A DNA stretch of 64,000 nucleotides from Bettongia penicillata ogilbyi (taxonomy: Eukaryota > Chordata > Mammalia > Diprotodontia > Potoroidae). The DNA is taken from assembly GCA_023548195.1 (NCBI GenBank), contig JAJHZJ010000336.1, forward strand, positions 3,390,704 to 3,454,703, given 5' to 3'. Under the pieces are notes generated by a model. The model did no database searches. It worked only from the letters and a program-made list of their open reading frames with translations, and was not told the origin of the DNA. Shown piece after piece: positions 21,978 to 32,640 of the stretch; positions within the stretch are counted from its first letter, which is position 1; each line of letters begins with the position of its first letter. Made by a program: the position numbers and the translations under genes.

Positions 21978-23414
21978 CTGCTCCACCGAAAAAGGAGAGA
22001 TTGAGTGAAGCAGAGGACATCTATGCTAGAGGGTTGCAACCCTCTAGGATTCCAACTTTGTTTTTCTCATTTGGCTTCCTCTGGGAATTTCTGCCTATGA
22101 CTGGCTCCATGGATTAGGTGCCCTGGATGAACAAATTTCAATATGTGGAACTATTCCTTTTAGCCAGCAAAGGCTGGATAAAAAGCTCAGAACTCCTGTT
22201 TTGGGCCTCTCTCAGGAAAAGAAATGAGTAAGGACTAAGTTAAGGATGCCAAGTCTGTAGCCTTTTCCTTTACATCTTTCAACACAGCTTTTTCTCAGGC
22301 TCTTTCTGGAGCTTCAAGCCCAGGCACAGCTGAAACTTGGAGGGTTGGAGGGTGGCCTGGACAGAAACTGCTGCCAGTAATCATATCTGGTGCCCCATAG
22401 CAGCGCTGAGAATCCTTCCTCTGGCTTTGGTTTCAATCTCTTTTAATACAATACTGCACTGAGGGTGATTCCTATTACCATATTATCCAAACAGATATTA
22501 GAAGGGAACAAAGACAAAACAAGGCTAAGATGTAGCTAATTAGTAGGGTGGAAGAGAGCAGGATCCCTTAGCTCTATCAGAATATGAGGATAAAGTAGTA
22601 GCAAGACCAAGTGCTAGGACAGTCAATTCTGTAACATTTGACTTTCCTTCAGCTTCTCTTTCATTTACATGCTGAACACTGGTAAATATGTAAAGGAAAT
22701 TGCCACCATTAAGGCAAAGTGTTGCCCTGGTGCCAAATTCCATGGTTCTGACCTAAGTTCCCTTAGGAAGACTTGGATGTTGGTCTTGTAAGGGGAAAGG
22801 AAGACTTGAGAGTAGCAGGGAGATGATACACATTTCCCTGGGTGGGTGGGGTTGGGGGGTAAATGAGATTGGACATGGTTAAGAATGAGTACAGAGCAGG
22901 AGGAACTTCACGACAATTCAGATCATTATATTTCTGAGGTACCTAGTGTTTGTGCAAGGCCCTGGTCTTAGAAAAACAGTGTAGGAGGCCCTAGGGTTCC
23001 TTTGTAGGAAAAGTTGCTTCTCTACTTTTCTGACACCTATAACTAAACGCATACTCTAAACCACAGGAGAGAAAGGTTTCTAACAGGCATCTGGGTAGAT
23101 GACCTTTGTTAGAGATCTTCTTTCTTCTATGCTCTAGGATCCTCCCCAGAAAAACTCACTGAAGGTTATTTATTCCCTGTACAACAGCCCTCTCCCTAGG
23201 CACAGGGCATGGCCAAGTTATAGGCCAAAGAAAGAATATCTTTCATGTCAGCATGTAGGATGCTAGAATTATGATCTTTGCAGGTCACCTCAACTCTTCA
23301 TGCTATAGTCCTGAATTACTACTGAGCATCCTTTTGCTTAGATCCTGCATCCAGACCTCATTCTCCCACTGGGATCTTGGTTTCATTTCAGCTACATGTG
23401 ATACTCAAGATTAA
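21978..23414. other. GBF1 intron, nothing recognised
   Basis: No exon or clear repeat seen between the exon ending 21977 and the MIR at 23415. Confidence 0.55.
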
Positions 23415-23650
23415 TAATAATCATGATAGCTACATTTATATAATGCTTATTCTGTGCCAGGTATGGTACTAAGTGCCTTGTAATTATTATCTCAACACCT
23501 GGGAGGTAAGTACTATTATTATTCCCTTTGTACAGATGAAGAAACTGAGGAAACACTAAGCAACTTTTCCAGGGTCACACAGCTACTAGGTGTCTAAGGC
23601 TGTTGTTGAACTCAAGTCTTCCTGACTTCAGAACTGATGCTCCTGCATCC
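23415..23650 (+). mobile_element. MIR/THER1-type SINE
   Basis: ctacatttatataatgctta, aagtgccttgtaattattat, tgtacagatgaagaaactga and agggtcacacagctactagg. Confidence 0.85.
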
Positions 23651-25150
23651 CATCTTCAGATTGTTGAGGGAACAAGAAAGGACTGATAAGGTATGAAGGG
23701 CTGCGGGGTTGGGGGGGAGACACACACACAACTGATTTCCTTTATAGTCACCTTGGCAAGACTCCCCTCTTAAGGACTTCTTTAGCTCTGCTTGTCATTC
23801 TGAAACATCTGACACCCAAGCCTGAATAAAATATTAATTTTCCCAAAAGCCATGTAAGAGTGAAAAGGCTTCAGCATTGCAGTCCACTAAGCTGGCAAAC
23901 AATCATTAGTATAAATCTTGGCCTGAGTGGTATGTGGAGCCGAGCAAAAGTCTGATTCTGTAATTGGGACCAGGGTCACCATTACAGGGGGTATCTTACA
24001 GAATTTCAGGCCAAACAAAAGTCCTTTTGAGTGCCCACATGAGTAGGTGGGGAAGTTTATTCTGCCCTTTGCGGCTTCCCCTAGTCTTTTTCCTGCTCTT
24101 TTACTTAACAATGCCCCCAACCCACACAGGGCTAGAATGGCAGAGGGATGAAACTTAGGTTGAGATCCCAAGGAAAACCTGTTCTTTCTTCATGTCCACT
24201 GTCACTCTTGCCCTCACCCATCACCCACCCATTCTTATCCCCATTTCAACCATATTCAGCAACATCCTTCTTTGCATAACTAGAAACCACCTCTATGATC
24301 CTAGAGGATAAAATGGGCTCCCTTTTCTGACAAATCCTTAGACAGTTTGCTGACCGAGGAAGCTTGGAGGGTAGAGAGATTATTAAAAGACAGTGAGAGA
24401 TAGTATGAACAGGAAGTCAGAGGCTGTGCAGAAGACTAGCCTGCAGGTGGTGCTGAGTGCAAAGAAGGAGCCGCCTGGGCTCAATCTGTTGTGAAGAGAT
24501 CTAAGCGTGAAGTAAGTGCTAGAGTTCTTAGGGGAAGTTGAGGCTTCTGGAACACACCTTAGGAGGTACCCAGCAACTTTACTCAGAAAGTTGGGTGTTT
24601 GGAGGTAATTTTAGCCTCAGGAAAGGTTCAAAAAGCCAACTTTTGGGAAGCAGGGCCCTTTATCTCAGTCTTATTCTCCTCCTCCTTTGAGCATTTTCCT
24701 TTCTAGTTAGCTGAGTACATGAGCTATACCTTTTCCTGTAATCTGTCTATATGGAAACAAAGGAAGGCATCTTTTTTTTACTAGATGCTTAATCCCTGAG
24801 CATGGGATAAGGACATGAGAGAAAGAAGCTGGCATCTTGAGGAAAGAGATCTACCAAAGGCTTAGACAAATTTAATAAACACAAATAAATGAAAGGAGCT
24901 TGCATTTTTAACTCCTATTGAGGTAAAAGCAAACAGTCAAGTGTCTGGTGTAGCCCCTCCAATTCTTCCATTACCCTGTAAGCAGTTAGTACTGAACAAC
25001 GATAACTTAGTGTTTTATCAGAAAGGAATGTGGCGGGACAACAGTGGGGAGGGAAGTGGGGAGGAAGGAAAAGGGCAGAGCAGGATGCTTCTCATGACAG
25101 TCCTTGAGTCAGAGAGTTTGATTGCCCAAAGAGAGGATCTAGGATCTTAC
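23651..25150. other. GBF1 intron, nothing recognised
   Basis: Contains a short G run and CA patch near 23706-23731; otherwise unremarkable. Confidence 0.55.
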
Positions 25151-25282
25151 CTATGAGTGAATATGACAGAAACTTGTTGACAGAGGTGAGTGCCAGTCCA
25201 GTGATGGGACCAGTAGTGTCTTCAGAGCGAATAACTTCCAGGAATGGTCGAAGGAACACATTGGGCTCAATCTCAGAGATAT
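25151..25282 (-). CDS. GBF1: GBF1 exon, DCB domain (first coding exon in window)
   Basis: This 132-bp exon encodes about human residues 56-98, containing SEIEPNVFLRPFLEVI and ending KFLSYSLI. It is part of the DCB (dimerisation and cyclophilin-binding) domain, which supports GBF1 self-association and membrane targeting. It begins after a tctctacag acceptor with two bases of a split codon and ends one base into the Asp codon before a gtaaga donor. The open frame continues into intron on both sides, but similarity to GBF1 stops exactly at the splice sites. The exon or exons carrying the start methionine were not found in the 38.7 kb upstream of it. Confidence 0.95.
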   Translation of the reverse strand: MSLRLSPMCSFDHSWKLFALKTLLVPSLDWHSPLSTSFCHIHS

Positions 25283-25644
25283 CTGTAGAGAAAGACATGA
25301 GTCCATGAAAAGACAATACTGATAGACAGTTCTTTCTCCCCATAGAGACCCTTCTTGCCGCTATAGATGGCCAAAGCCCATAACTACTGGGTCAACGAAA
25401 GATCAGATCCCTGGCTTCTCTGGTGACTTTCATCTTTCATTTCTTATCCCACTTCCACATCCCCAAGAGATCTTGGCAATCTGGACAAGAGGAGCCTGCT
25501 GTTTCCTAGTAAAGGAGGCCCTAAGGCTGGGATGCTTACTAGAATCATCCCTATAACTATGTCTTCAGCCTTTATGGTCAAGGTGATCTGTCTAGGACCA
25601 AATCATGCCTGCCCTAAGTGACTTGCAATTCTTTCTTTTCTCCC

Positions 25645-25970
25645 AAAATTATTCATTTATTTGTTTTCAGTTTTCAACAATCACTTCCATAAGTTCCAAA
25701 TTTTCTCCCTCCCCAAGAAGGTAAGCAAGCTTATATGGGCTCTACACATACATTCCTACTAAACACATTAGTCATGTTGCATAGAAGTATTAAAATGAAT
25801 GGAAGAAACCACAAGAAAAACAAAAGAGTAAATAGTGCATTCTGACTCCAGAGATTTCTCTCTGGATGTGGATGACATTTTGCATCATGAGTCCTTTGGA
25901 AATGTTTTAGGTCCTTGCATTGCTGTGAAGGGCTAAGTTTATCAAAAACAGTGTGACTTGTAATTCTTTA
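25645..25970 (-). mobile_element. L1 3' UTR remnant
   Basis: The sequence parallels the 3' UTRs at 28735-29070 and 41904-42170 (ttgttttcagt, caatcacttccata, ctacacatacattcctac, aaaatgaatggaagaaacca). No coding part is left. It lies about 360 bases upstream of the first GBF1 exon in the window. Confidence 0.8.
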
Positions 25971-26024
25971 ATGAGGAAGGAAAGAATGGATGGAAAGGGT
26001 AGGGTTACTTGCAAGTCATCCGGT

Positions 26025-27450
26025 TTATCATGTACTTACTCAGCTGAACATGAATTTCCTCTACAGTATCACCAATAAATGGTCACTCAGCCTTTACTTG
26101 AAAACCTCTACTAAAGGGATACTTAGTAACTGCTTTGGTACTCAATTTCACTTTTAGAAATCTCAGTTATGAAGTTCTTCCTTATGCTGAATCTAAATCT
26201 GCCTCTCTGCAGCTTCTACCCACTATTCTTAGTTTTGCCTTCTGGGACCAAGAACAAATCTAACCCTTGTTCTATAAAATAGCTCTTCAAATACCTAAAG
26301 GCAGTTTATCATGTCTCTTATGTCCTCCCTTTTCCAGGCTAAACAATATTTCTAATTCTTTCAACTAACATTCATATGGTTGGCCTTCAGTTTCCCTACT
26401 GTCCTGGACGACCTCTTCTAAATGTTCTCTCGTTCGTCAATGCTCCCTCCAAAAATGTGGCCTCTAATATCAAACCCAATATTCTAGATGAGGGCAGAGT
26501 ATAGTGGGGCTATCATCTCCCTTTTTCTACACACTTTTTCTTGTATTTTTTGTTTGTAAAATGCATTTTACTGGTATTTTTATCTTTTCATCACATAGAT
26601 TTCCCTCTGTACCCTTCTCCATCTTCTGCCCCAGAAAGTCATCCTTTGTAACACAATTTTTAAAAGAATAAGAAAAAAATTCCAGCAATATTGATCAACA
26701 CATCCAAAAAATAATCTGATACCAGCTGCAATGTTCATTATGCATCTATTAATGCAGCCCATGATCAGTTTGGCTGTTTTGACTTCCATGTCACACTGTT
26801 TAGTTTGCACTCCATTAAAACCTGAGATTTTAAAAAAGTTATCTTATTTTTACTGATTTTTTTGGTTTTTCTATCACATTAGCCCTATTCAGTCAAAAAA
26901 AAGAAAAAGAAAAAAGAAAAAAAACCAGTTCAAGAAAATTAACACAACTGACAGTACATGTAGTCTTTTATATCCATAACCTCCTACCTCTACAATGGCA
27001 AAGGTGAATTTTTTCATTCTTTTCCAGGACCAAGTTTGGTAACTCTAATTTCACATGTTCAGAGATTTTTTTTTTCCCTAGGAATTATCATCTAGCCATC
27101 ACACCACCTCCAATCGTCTCCATTTTGTAGTTGGCACAGTTGATTTTTTCAACTAAAGTGTAAGGTTTTACATTTATCCTTGTTACATTTTATTTTATTA
27201 GATGTGGCTCAAGAGTCCCCAACATCTTTCTGGATCCTGACTTTGACCCACAATGTTATAATACTGTCCCTCTTAGCTTCAAGTCTTCTTCAAATGACAG
27301 GATGAATCATGGGATTATTTTCTCAATAGGCTATTGATAAAAGACTATATAGTTTCTATTTAGTCTCTCACCTGACTTCACAATTGAAGAGGGTTTTACC
27401 ACTGAACCCAAGGACCAACTCAATTTGACAGAACCCATTCACATCTATGT
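26025..27450 (-). mobile_element. CR1/L3-type LINE remnant, interrupted
   Basis: Segments such as ccttttccaggctaaacaat, gagggcagagtatagtgggg, attaatgcagcccatgatca and gtaaggttttacatttatcc follow the complement of a CR1-clade reverse transcriptase region. Two inserts split it: an L1-type 3' UTR piece (about 26530-26737) and an A-rich/unassigned piece (about 26830-27095). It is decayed with no open frame. Confidence 0.7.
26530..26737 (-). mobile_element. Short L1-type 3' end inserted in the CR1/L3 remnant
   Basis: The T-rich start and the ccttctccatcttctgcccc-like block resemble marsupial L1 3' ends on the minus strand. CR1-like sequence continues on both sides (ctacacac before, tatgcatctattaatgc after). 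Boundaries are approximate. Confidence 0.55.
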
Positions 27451-28504
27451 CCAAGGTGTTAAAACTCTGGCCTGTTTTGATTTTTCAGACAATTTCCCAA
27501 CAAGTCTGAAGATTTGGAAGTGTCTGCAAGGGCAGCTTCACAAACTGCTATAAGACCAATGGAAGCAGGATTTCTTGGTTATAATTGCTCCCATGCAGAA
27601 GATCCCTACCTGTTCCCTGATCCCACCCTTCTGCCCCTAGCCTTCACTGTATAAACATTCCTGGGTTCTGCTGCTCCTCAGATTAATGGTTTAGTTAACT
27701 GGTATCTCTCAAGTATTTCCAAGGCTGACTCTATAGTGATTTCATCAGCTGTTATGAAATTTGTTTCTTTTTCCCACTTAAATTTTGAAGTCCTGAAGAA
27801 AACTCTTTTCAGTGGAAGAAAATGATTTTTTGGAGCATAACTAATACAGATAATTTAGGAACATATTATATATAACTTAATTTGTTCATAAACATTTAAG
27901 ATAGAGATAGGAAGGTCAGGTGAGAGAAAACCCAGAAAAATTAGGGGTAAAAATGTTCCTTACCCTGCTTTGTTAATTTTTTTCAGGAAAACTCAAGGAA
28001 ATGATCAAAAAAAGAAACAAAGAACATTGTCAAAATTTTCAAATTCACATCTCTATAAAGACCTCGTTCTATACTTTCATCTGTCCTGAAATACCAACAC
28101 CTATATCTCTACCCAGAGTATTCCCCTCACTGGGAAGGTATAGAATAGGATATCAAAGTGGAAGACCTGCTTCTCTTAAGAAGAACTAAACTCAAGTGGG
28201 AAGGAGGAGACCTTGCAGGGAAAGAGTAAGGCACTCAACAAAGAGCCTAGACAAAGACTGCAGGAAGAGCCCAATGAGGTTCTAGAAGTGCCAGAATGAG
28301 TATAACAGGATGTGCTTCCAGACTCATTCATATGGAATCTCTGGGCTTACACCCAGGTAGCTCCTAAATAAAGTCCTAATGAATCATTTGTCAAATAAGG
28401 GAGTTGGCCCAGATTACTTCTCTTTTAGCTCTAATAGCCCATGATCTAGGTAAGTTTAGAGAGAGCAATAAGGCATCTGCTTCTTTAAAAAAGGCAGTTC
28501 TGGG

Positions 28505-28722
28505 AGCGCCCCTGCTGTTCAGTTGTGTCTGACTCCTCCTGACCCCATGGACCACAGAATGCCAGGCCCTTTTATCCTCCACTATCTCTCATGTTTACTG
28601 TTTCTATGATATTATTATCCATTTCATTCTCTGCCATCCTCTTTTGCTTCTGCCTTCAATCTTTCCTAACATCAGGGGCTTTTCCAATGAGTTCCATCTT
28701 CTGATTATATGTCCAGTTTTGT
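28505..28722 (-). mobile_element. BovB-type RTE LINE, 3' part (first half, split by L1)
   Basis: ctgttcagttgtgtctgact, gaccccatggaccacagaat and cctaacatcaggggcttttc are the complement of the 3' end of BovB/RTE elements. The minus frame reads DKRAWHSVVHGVRRSQTQLN, a BovB ORF end. The remainder resumes at 30063 after an L1 insertion. BovB is known for patchy, horizontally transferred distribution in vertebrates. Confidence 0.8.
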
Positions 28723-30062
28723 TTTTTTTATTATTGTTTATATTTTTATATTAATTTTATTTGTTTTCAGTGTTCTACAATCACTACCATATAACTTAGA
28801 TTATTTTTTTCCCCTCCCTCCCCCCTACCTCTCTGAGATGGCATACAATTTTATATAGGTTCTATATATACATTCCTATTAAATATATTTTCACTACAGT
28901 CAAGTTGTGTAGAAGAATTAAAATGAATGGGAGAAATCATATAACAAACCAAAATGTAATACAAAAGAAAATGATTTGCTACATTCTACGACTGAATCCC
29001 AAAGTTCGTTCTTTCTCTGGGTATGGAAGGCATTTTGCCTTAAAAGATAATTGGGAACTGCAATGAAGTTCCAAGTCTACCAGAAAAAACTCTCACACAC
29101 TGTGGTTGTTACTGTGCACAAAGTTCTCCTGGTTTTGCTCCTTTCACTCAGCATCAGATCGTATAAGACTTTCCAGGCCTCTCTGAAGTCTTCCTGTTCA
29201 TCATTTCTTATAGCATCATAGTATTCTATTACATTCATATACCATAATTTATTCAGCCATTCCCCAATTGATGGGCATCCCCTTGATTTCCAGTTTTTGG
29301 CCACCACAAAGAGGGCTGCTAGAAAAATTTTTGTATATGTGGGACCCTTTCCCATTTCTATGATCTCTTGGGGATACAGTCCTAGAAGTGATATTTCTGG
29401 GTCAAAGGGTAAGCACATTTTTGCAGCCCTTTGGCATAGTTCCAAATTGCTCTCCAGAATGGTTGGATCAGCTCACAGCTCCACCAACAATGTTCTAACT
29501 CTCCTACATCTTCTCCAGCATTTGTCAACTAACTCTTCTGTCATGTCAGCCAATCTGATAGGTGTGATGTGGTATCTCAGAGTTGTTTTGATTTGCATCT
29601 CTCTTATCAATAGTGATTCAGAGCATTTTTTTCATATGATTATAGATATCTTTAATTTCTGACTCTGAAAACTGCCTGTTCATATCCTTTGATCATTTAT
29701 CAATTGGGGAATGACTTGTATTCTTGTACATTTGACTCAGTTCTTTATATAGTTTAGAAATGAGGCCTTTATCACAGACACTAGTTGCAAAAATTTTTTC
29801 CCAGTTTTCTGCTTCCCTCCTAATCTTGGTTACATTGAATTTGGTTGTGCAAAAACTCTTCAGTTCAATGTAAGCAAAATTATTCGTTTTGCACTTCATA
29901 ATGTTTTCAATCTCTTGGTTAGTCAAAAATTCTTTCCTTCTTCATAAAATCTGATAAATACACTAATCCTTGCTCCACCAATTTGTTTATAGTATCAACC
30001 TTTATACCTAGATCATGTACTCATTTGGACTTTATTCTTGTGTATGGTGGGCCAAAGTTTTA
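28723..30062 (-). mobile_element. 5'-truncated L1 (ORF2 C-terminus and 3' UTR) inserted in BovB
   Basis: The T-rich left end is the poly(A) side. The minus strand encodes L1 ORF2 C-terminal sequence: ISLLGLYPQEIIEMGKGPTY, IFLAALFVVAKNWKSRGCPS, GEWLNKLWYMNVIEYYDAIR and DEQEDFREAWKVLYDLMLSE. The frame from 29445 to 29077 is open for 122 codons, so this copy is relatively young. Ccagttttg (left) and ccaaagtttt (right) look like a diverged target duplication of the BovB sequence. Confidence 0.88.
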
Positions 30063-30360
30063 AGCTTCATCTTTAGTATCAGACCTTCCAGAGAATAGAC
30101 TGAATTAACTTCTTTAAGGACTGACCAATATGACCTCCTTCCTGTCTAAGGGACCTTCGAAGTTCTTCTCCAGCACTACAATTTGACAGCGTTGATTTTG
30201 CAGCACTCAGCTTTCTCTTATAGTCCAATTCTCATAGCCATACATTCATTGCTACTGGAAAAACGACAGCTTTGACTTTTTCCCTCCCAAATCCAATGGT
30301 GGATAGATTTGAGGAGTTGTTTCCTGGTCCAACTCTTGGCAAAGGTCCTCTGTTTCTACA
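30063..30360 (-). mobile_element. BovB-type RTE LINE, continuation (second half)
   Basis: Blocks such as aagcttcatctttagtatca, gggaccttcgaagttcttct, cactcagctttctcttatag and catacattcattgctactgg follow the complement of BovB ORF2 and continue exactly where 28722 stops. Together the two halves give about 500 bases of BovB. Confidence 0.78.
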
Positions 30361-31934
30361 AACATAAATGAGTGACAGAAAGTAGATCCTGTACTTGTTA
30401 GGTTGTTCAAAAATACACTTATTGAGTGCTTACTAAATATTACAAAGGAATATAAGTCATAGTCCCTTCTTCAGAAGGGGAGGGATTAGACCTGTGAAGG
30501 AAGGGGCCCTAGGGTATGTGGGAGAGATGAAATGAAGGAGAGGGGTAATCTCTTTAAAAAGTCTGGCTTGGGAGTTTGGAAGTTGAACTTATGCCTTGTT
30601 GGAGTCTGGGTCCAGGGTCTGTGAGAAGGGCTACCTAAAACAATTAGCATATAATTCACTGCTGTTCACCCAACTCAGAAGCATTACATTATAGAATGTG
30701 AGAGCTGAATGAGGCCTTAAGAGATGTTTCTCATATTACAGAGTAAAATGAGGCCAAGAATGACTAAGTGCCTAAGGTCATAAAGGGAGGTAGGATTTGA
30801 ATTCAAGGTTTACTGACACTCAGTTCAATATTCTTTACCGGATACCATCCTTATTTCTTTTGTAACCACCCCCATTTATGAAGATTAGAGTGATTAAAAA
30901 AATGCAAGGTTAATTTTTGGATCATTGACTGCACAACCAGCAAAGGAATAGATGTCAGGGATGAGGCCCTTGAATACTACTTCCTACAGCTGGGGCAGCT
31001 TTAGGTGACCCCCTCTACCTCTGGAGCCCTGCTTTTTCCAAAGTGAGTAGAATATGTGTTAAAGAGAAAGGATTAATATGCATACTCAAACAAAACAAAA
31101 TCCCTCATTAGATGTGTTCAAAGAAGAGATGTCTAATTCTCCACCTTGAATTTATCACCTTTGGAATCATGATGTCACTGAATGGATCAATTCTCAAAGT
31201 TCTTTGGTTTTGGTTGTTGTTATTGCATAAAATATTCTCCTGGTTCTAAAAAAAAATAAAGAGAAAGGATTTTTTCTTCTTTTTTTTTAAACTAAGGTTT
31301 GAAGAACATTTTATTATGCCTTTTTTTTTTTAAAGAGATTCACTATAAAGGCAGGATAAGTAGGAATTAGATTGATAATCTTTGGTTTTGTCTGCCTGTA
31401 AGGTTCAGTGTCAATAGTGAGGAAGAAGACTGCTTGGGTTCTGTAAGCCAGAAGTGCAACAGTGCCCCTCAAGTGGACCAGGCAGAGGCATTTTTACAAC
31501 TGAGAAGATATATGACACCCTCAACCAGGAAACCAAATATGTTCTGGAGAACTGTCAACTTCAAGGCACAAACAGTCCAGTAAACAGAGCATGGGTTGGT
31601 AGAGGGTTGCTCTGTAGGCAACTGGTTCATACTCTTGGGGAGGGAAAAGACCAAAGAAGAAATTTAAACTACAGCTAGAGTAGGAATGTACAGGTCTTCT
31701 TTACTACTAGATCATCTGCTTCCAGGGCTCAGCCTAGATTCAACTCTTAGTCAGCAGTGGCTGAGGAGACTGGAGAAGTCCACAATGCAACTGAACCCTA
31801 AGTAAAAGGTAGTGCTGTATTTTAGAATTGTTCTCACTAACCAAGCACAACCCCTTTCCCCTAAATGTAATTACTAAATAGTAATTGCTTCTCTTTTACC
31901 CAGGAACCCTGAGGGTCTTCCCTTCCCAGTTTGA
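30361..31934. other. Intron, only faint repeat traces
   Basis: A short L2-like complement near 30405-30440, MIR-like traces near 30690-30850 and T-rich patches near 31275-31335. Nothing else recognised. Confidence 0.5.
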
Positions 31935-32262
31935 TTTTTTTTTTCTGATTAACGGGGCCATCCCTTGATTAACTACTTAAAGAAGCCTATTTACTGAATG
32001 GGCGTATCTCACTCAAAATGAGAATGTGATAAGATCTTAGCCTGAAAGGGCCAGGGTCTCCCACTGCATCCTGGGCCATCTCCAGTCGTTTTGATGAATA
32101 AATACCATGCCACTGGACCCAGATGGCTCAGGAGAATAAAGTGAGTTTGGTGACCTTGCACAGCCCTCCCTCACTCAAATCAAAGTCAACTGCAAGTCAG
32201 GTCGTCATCTTGATGTCATGGTCCTCTTGGAGAAGGAAGGACAAACACAACAACAATAACTA
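31935..32262 (+). mobile_element. SINE-like repeat with RTE tail, copy 1
   Basis: It shares with 61045-61362 the blocks ggggccat, ccagggtctcccactgcatc, cagatggctcaggagaataa, gcacagccctccctcactca and the 3' end gtcctcttggagaaggaagg. It ends in (acaa)n-like sequence. No open frame. Confidence 0.78.
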
Positions 32263-32404
32263 GGGATGGTGAGTGGTGTTCAACTTTTCCCATCTTATGG
32301 GGAAAGATAACAAGATAAAGAAATTCCAGATTAGGTAGAAGGTCACCTTGATAATCACAAAAAAACATATGAATCCTCAGGTAAGGTAGAGCCGTGTCCA
32401 AATA

Positions 32405-32640
32405 AGGCAGGCAGGTGGTGCAGTGAATAGAGTGCCAGGCCTGGACTCAAGACATGAGTTCAAATTTGTCCTCAAAACACTAGTTGTGTGATCCTGCTCA
32501 AGTCACTTTAACCCTGTTTGCCTCAGTTTCCTCATCTATGAAATGAGTTGGAGAAGGAAATGGCAAATCATTCCAGTATCTACACCAAGAAAACCCCAAG
32601 ATGTTCACAAAGAGTTGGACATGACTGAAAACTAAACAAT
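32405..32640 (+). mobile_element. tRNA-RTE SINE
   Basis: ggcaggcaggtggtgcagtg head, gtgtgatcctgctcaagtca internal block, ctcagtttcctcatctatga and the tail aagagttggacatgactgaa. The tail corresponds to the 3' end of the BovB-type element at 28505. Confidence 0.85.

Larger units (their letters stand above)
1..25282 (-). other. GBF1: GBF1 gene, 20 internal coding exons (partial at both ends)
   Basis: GBF1 is the large Sec7-family exchange factor that loads GTP on Arf1 at the ER-Golgi intermediate compartment and cis-Golgi, driving COPI coat recruitment. Twenty exons on the minus strand join with consistent phase into about 933 uninterrupted codons that follow the vertebrate GBF1 protein in order. 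Domains run DCB, linker, HUS, linker, Sec7, HDS1. Missing are roughly the first 55 codons (upstream of the window) and everything after the first HDS1 exons (beyond position 1). Every intron has an AG acceptor, and all donors are GT except one GC. Nothing suggests a pseudogene: there are introns, intact frames and retained catalytic residues. Confidence 0.97.

Noticed and set aside
29077..29445. 122-codon minus-strand frame as a host gene
   Set aside because: It is the L1 ORF2 C-terminus; similar sequences occur at 13498, 42222 and 61442.
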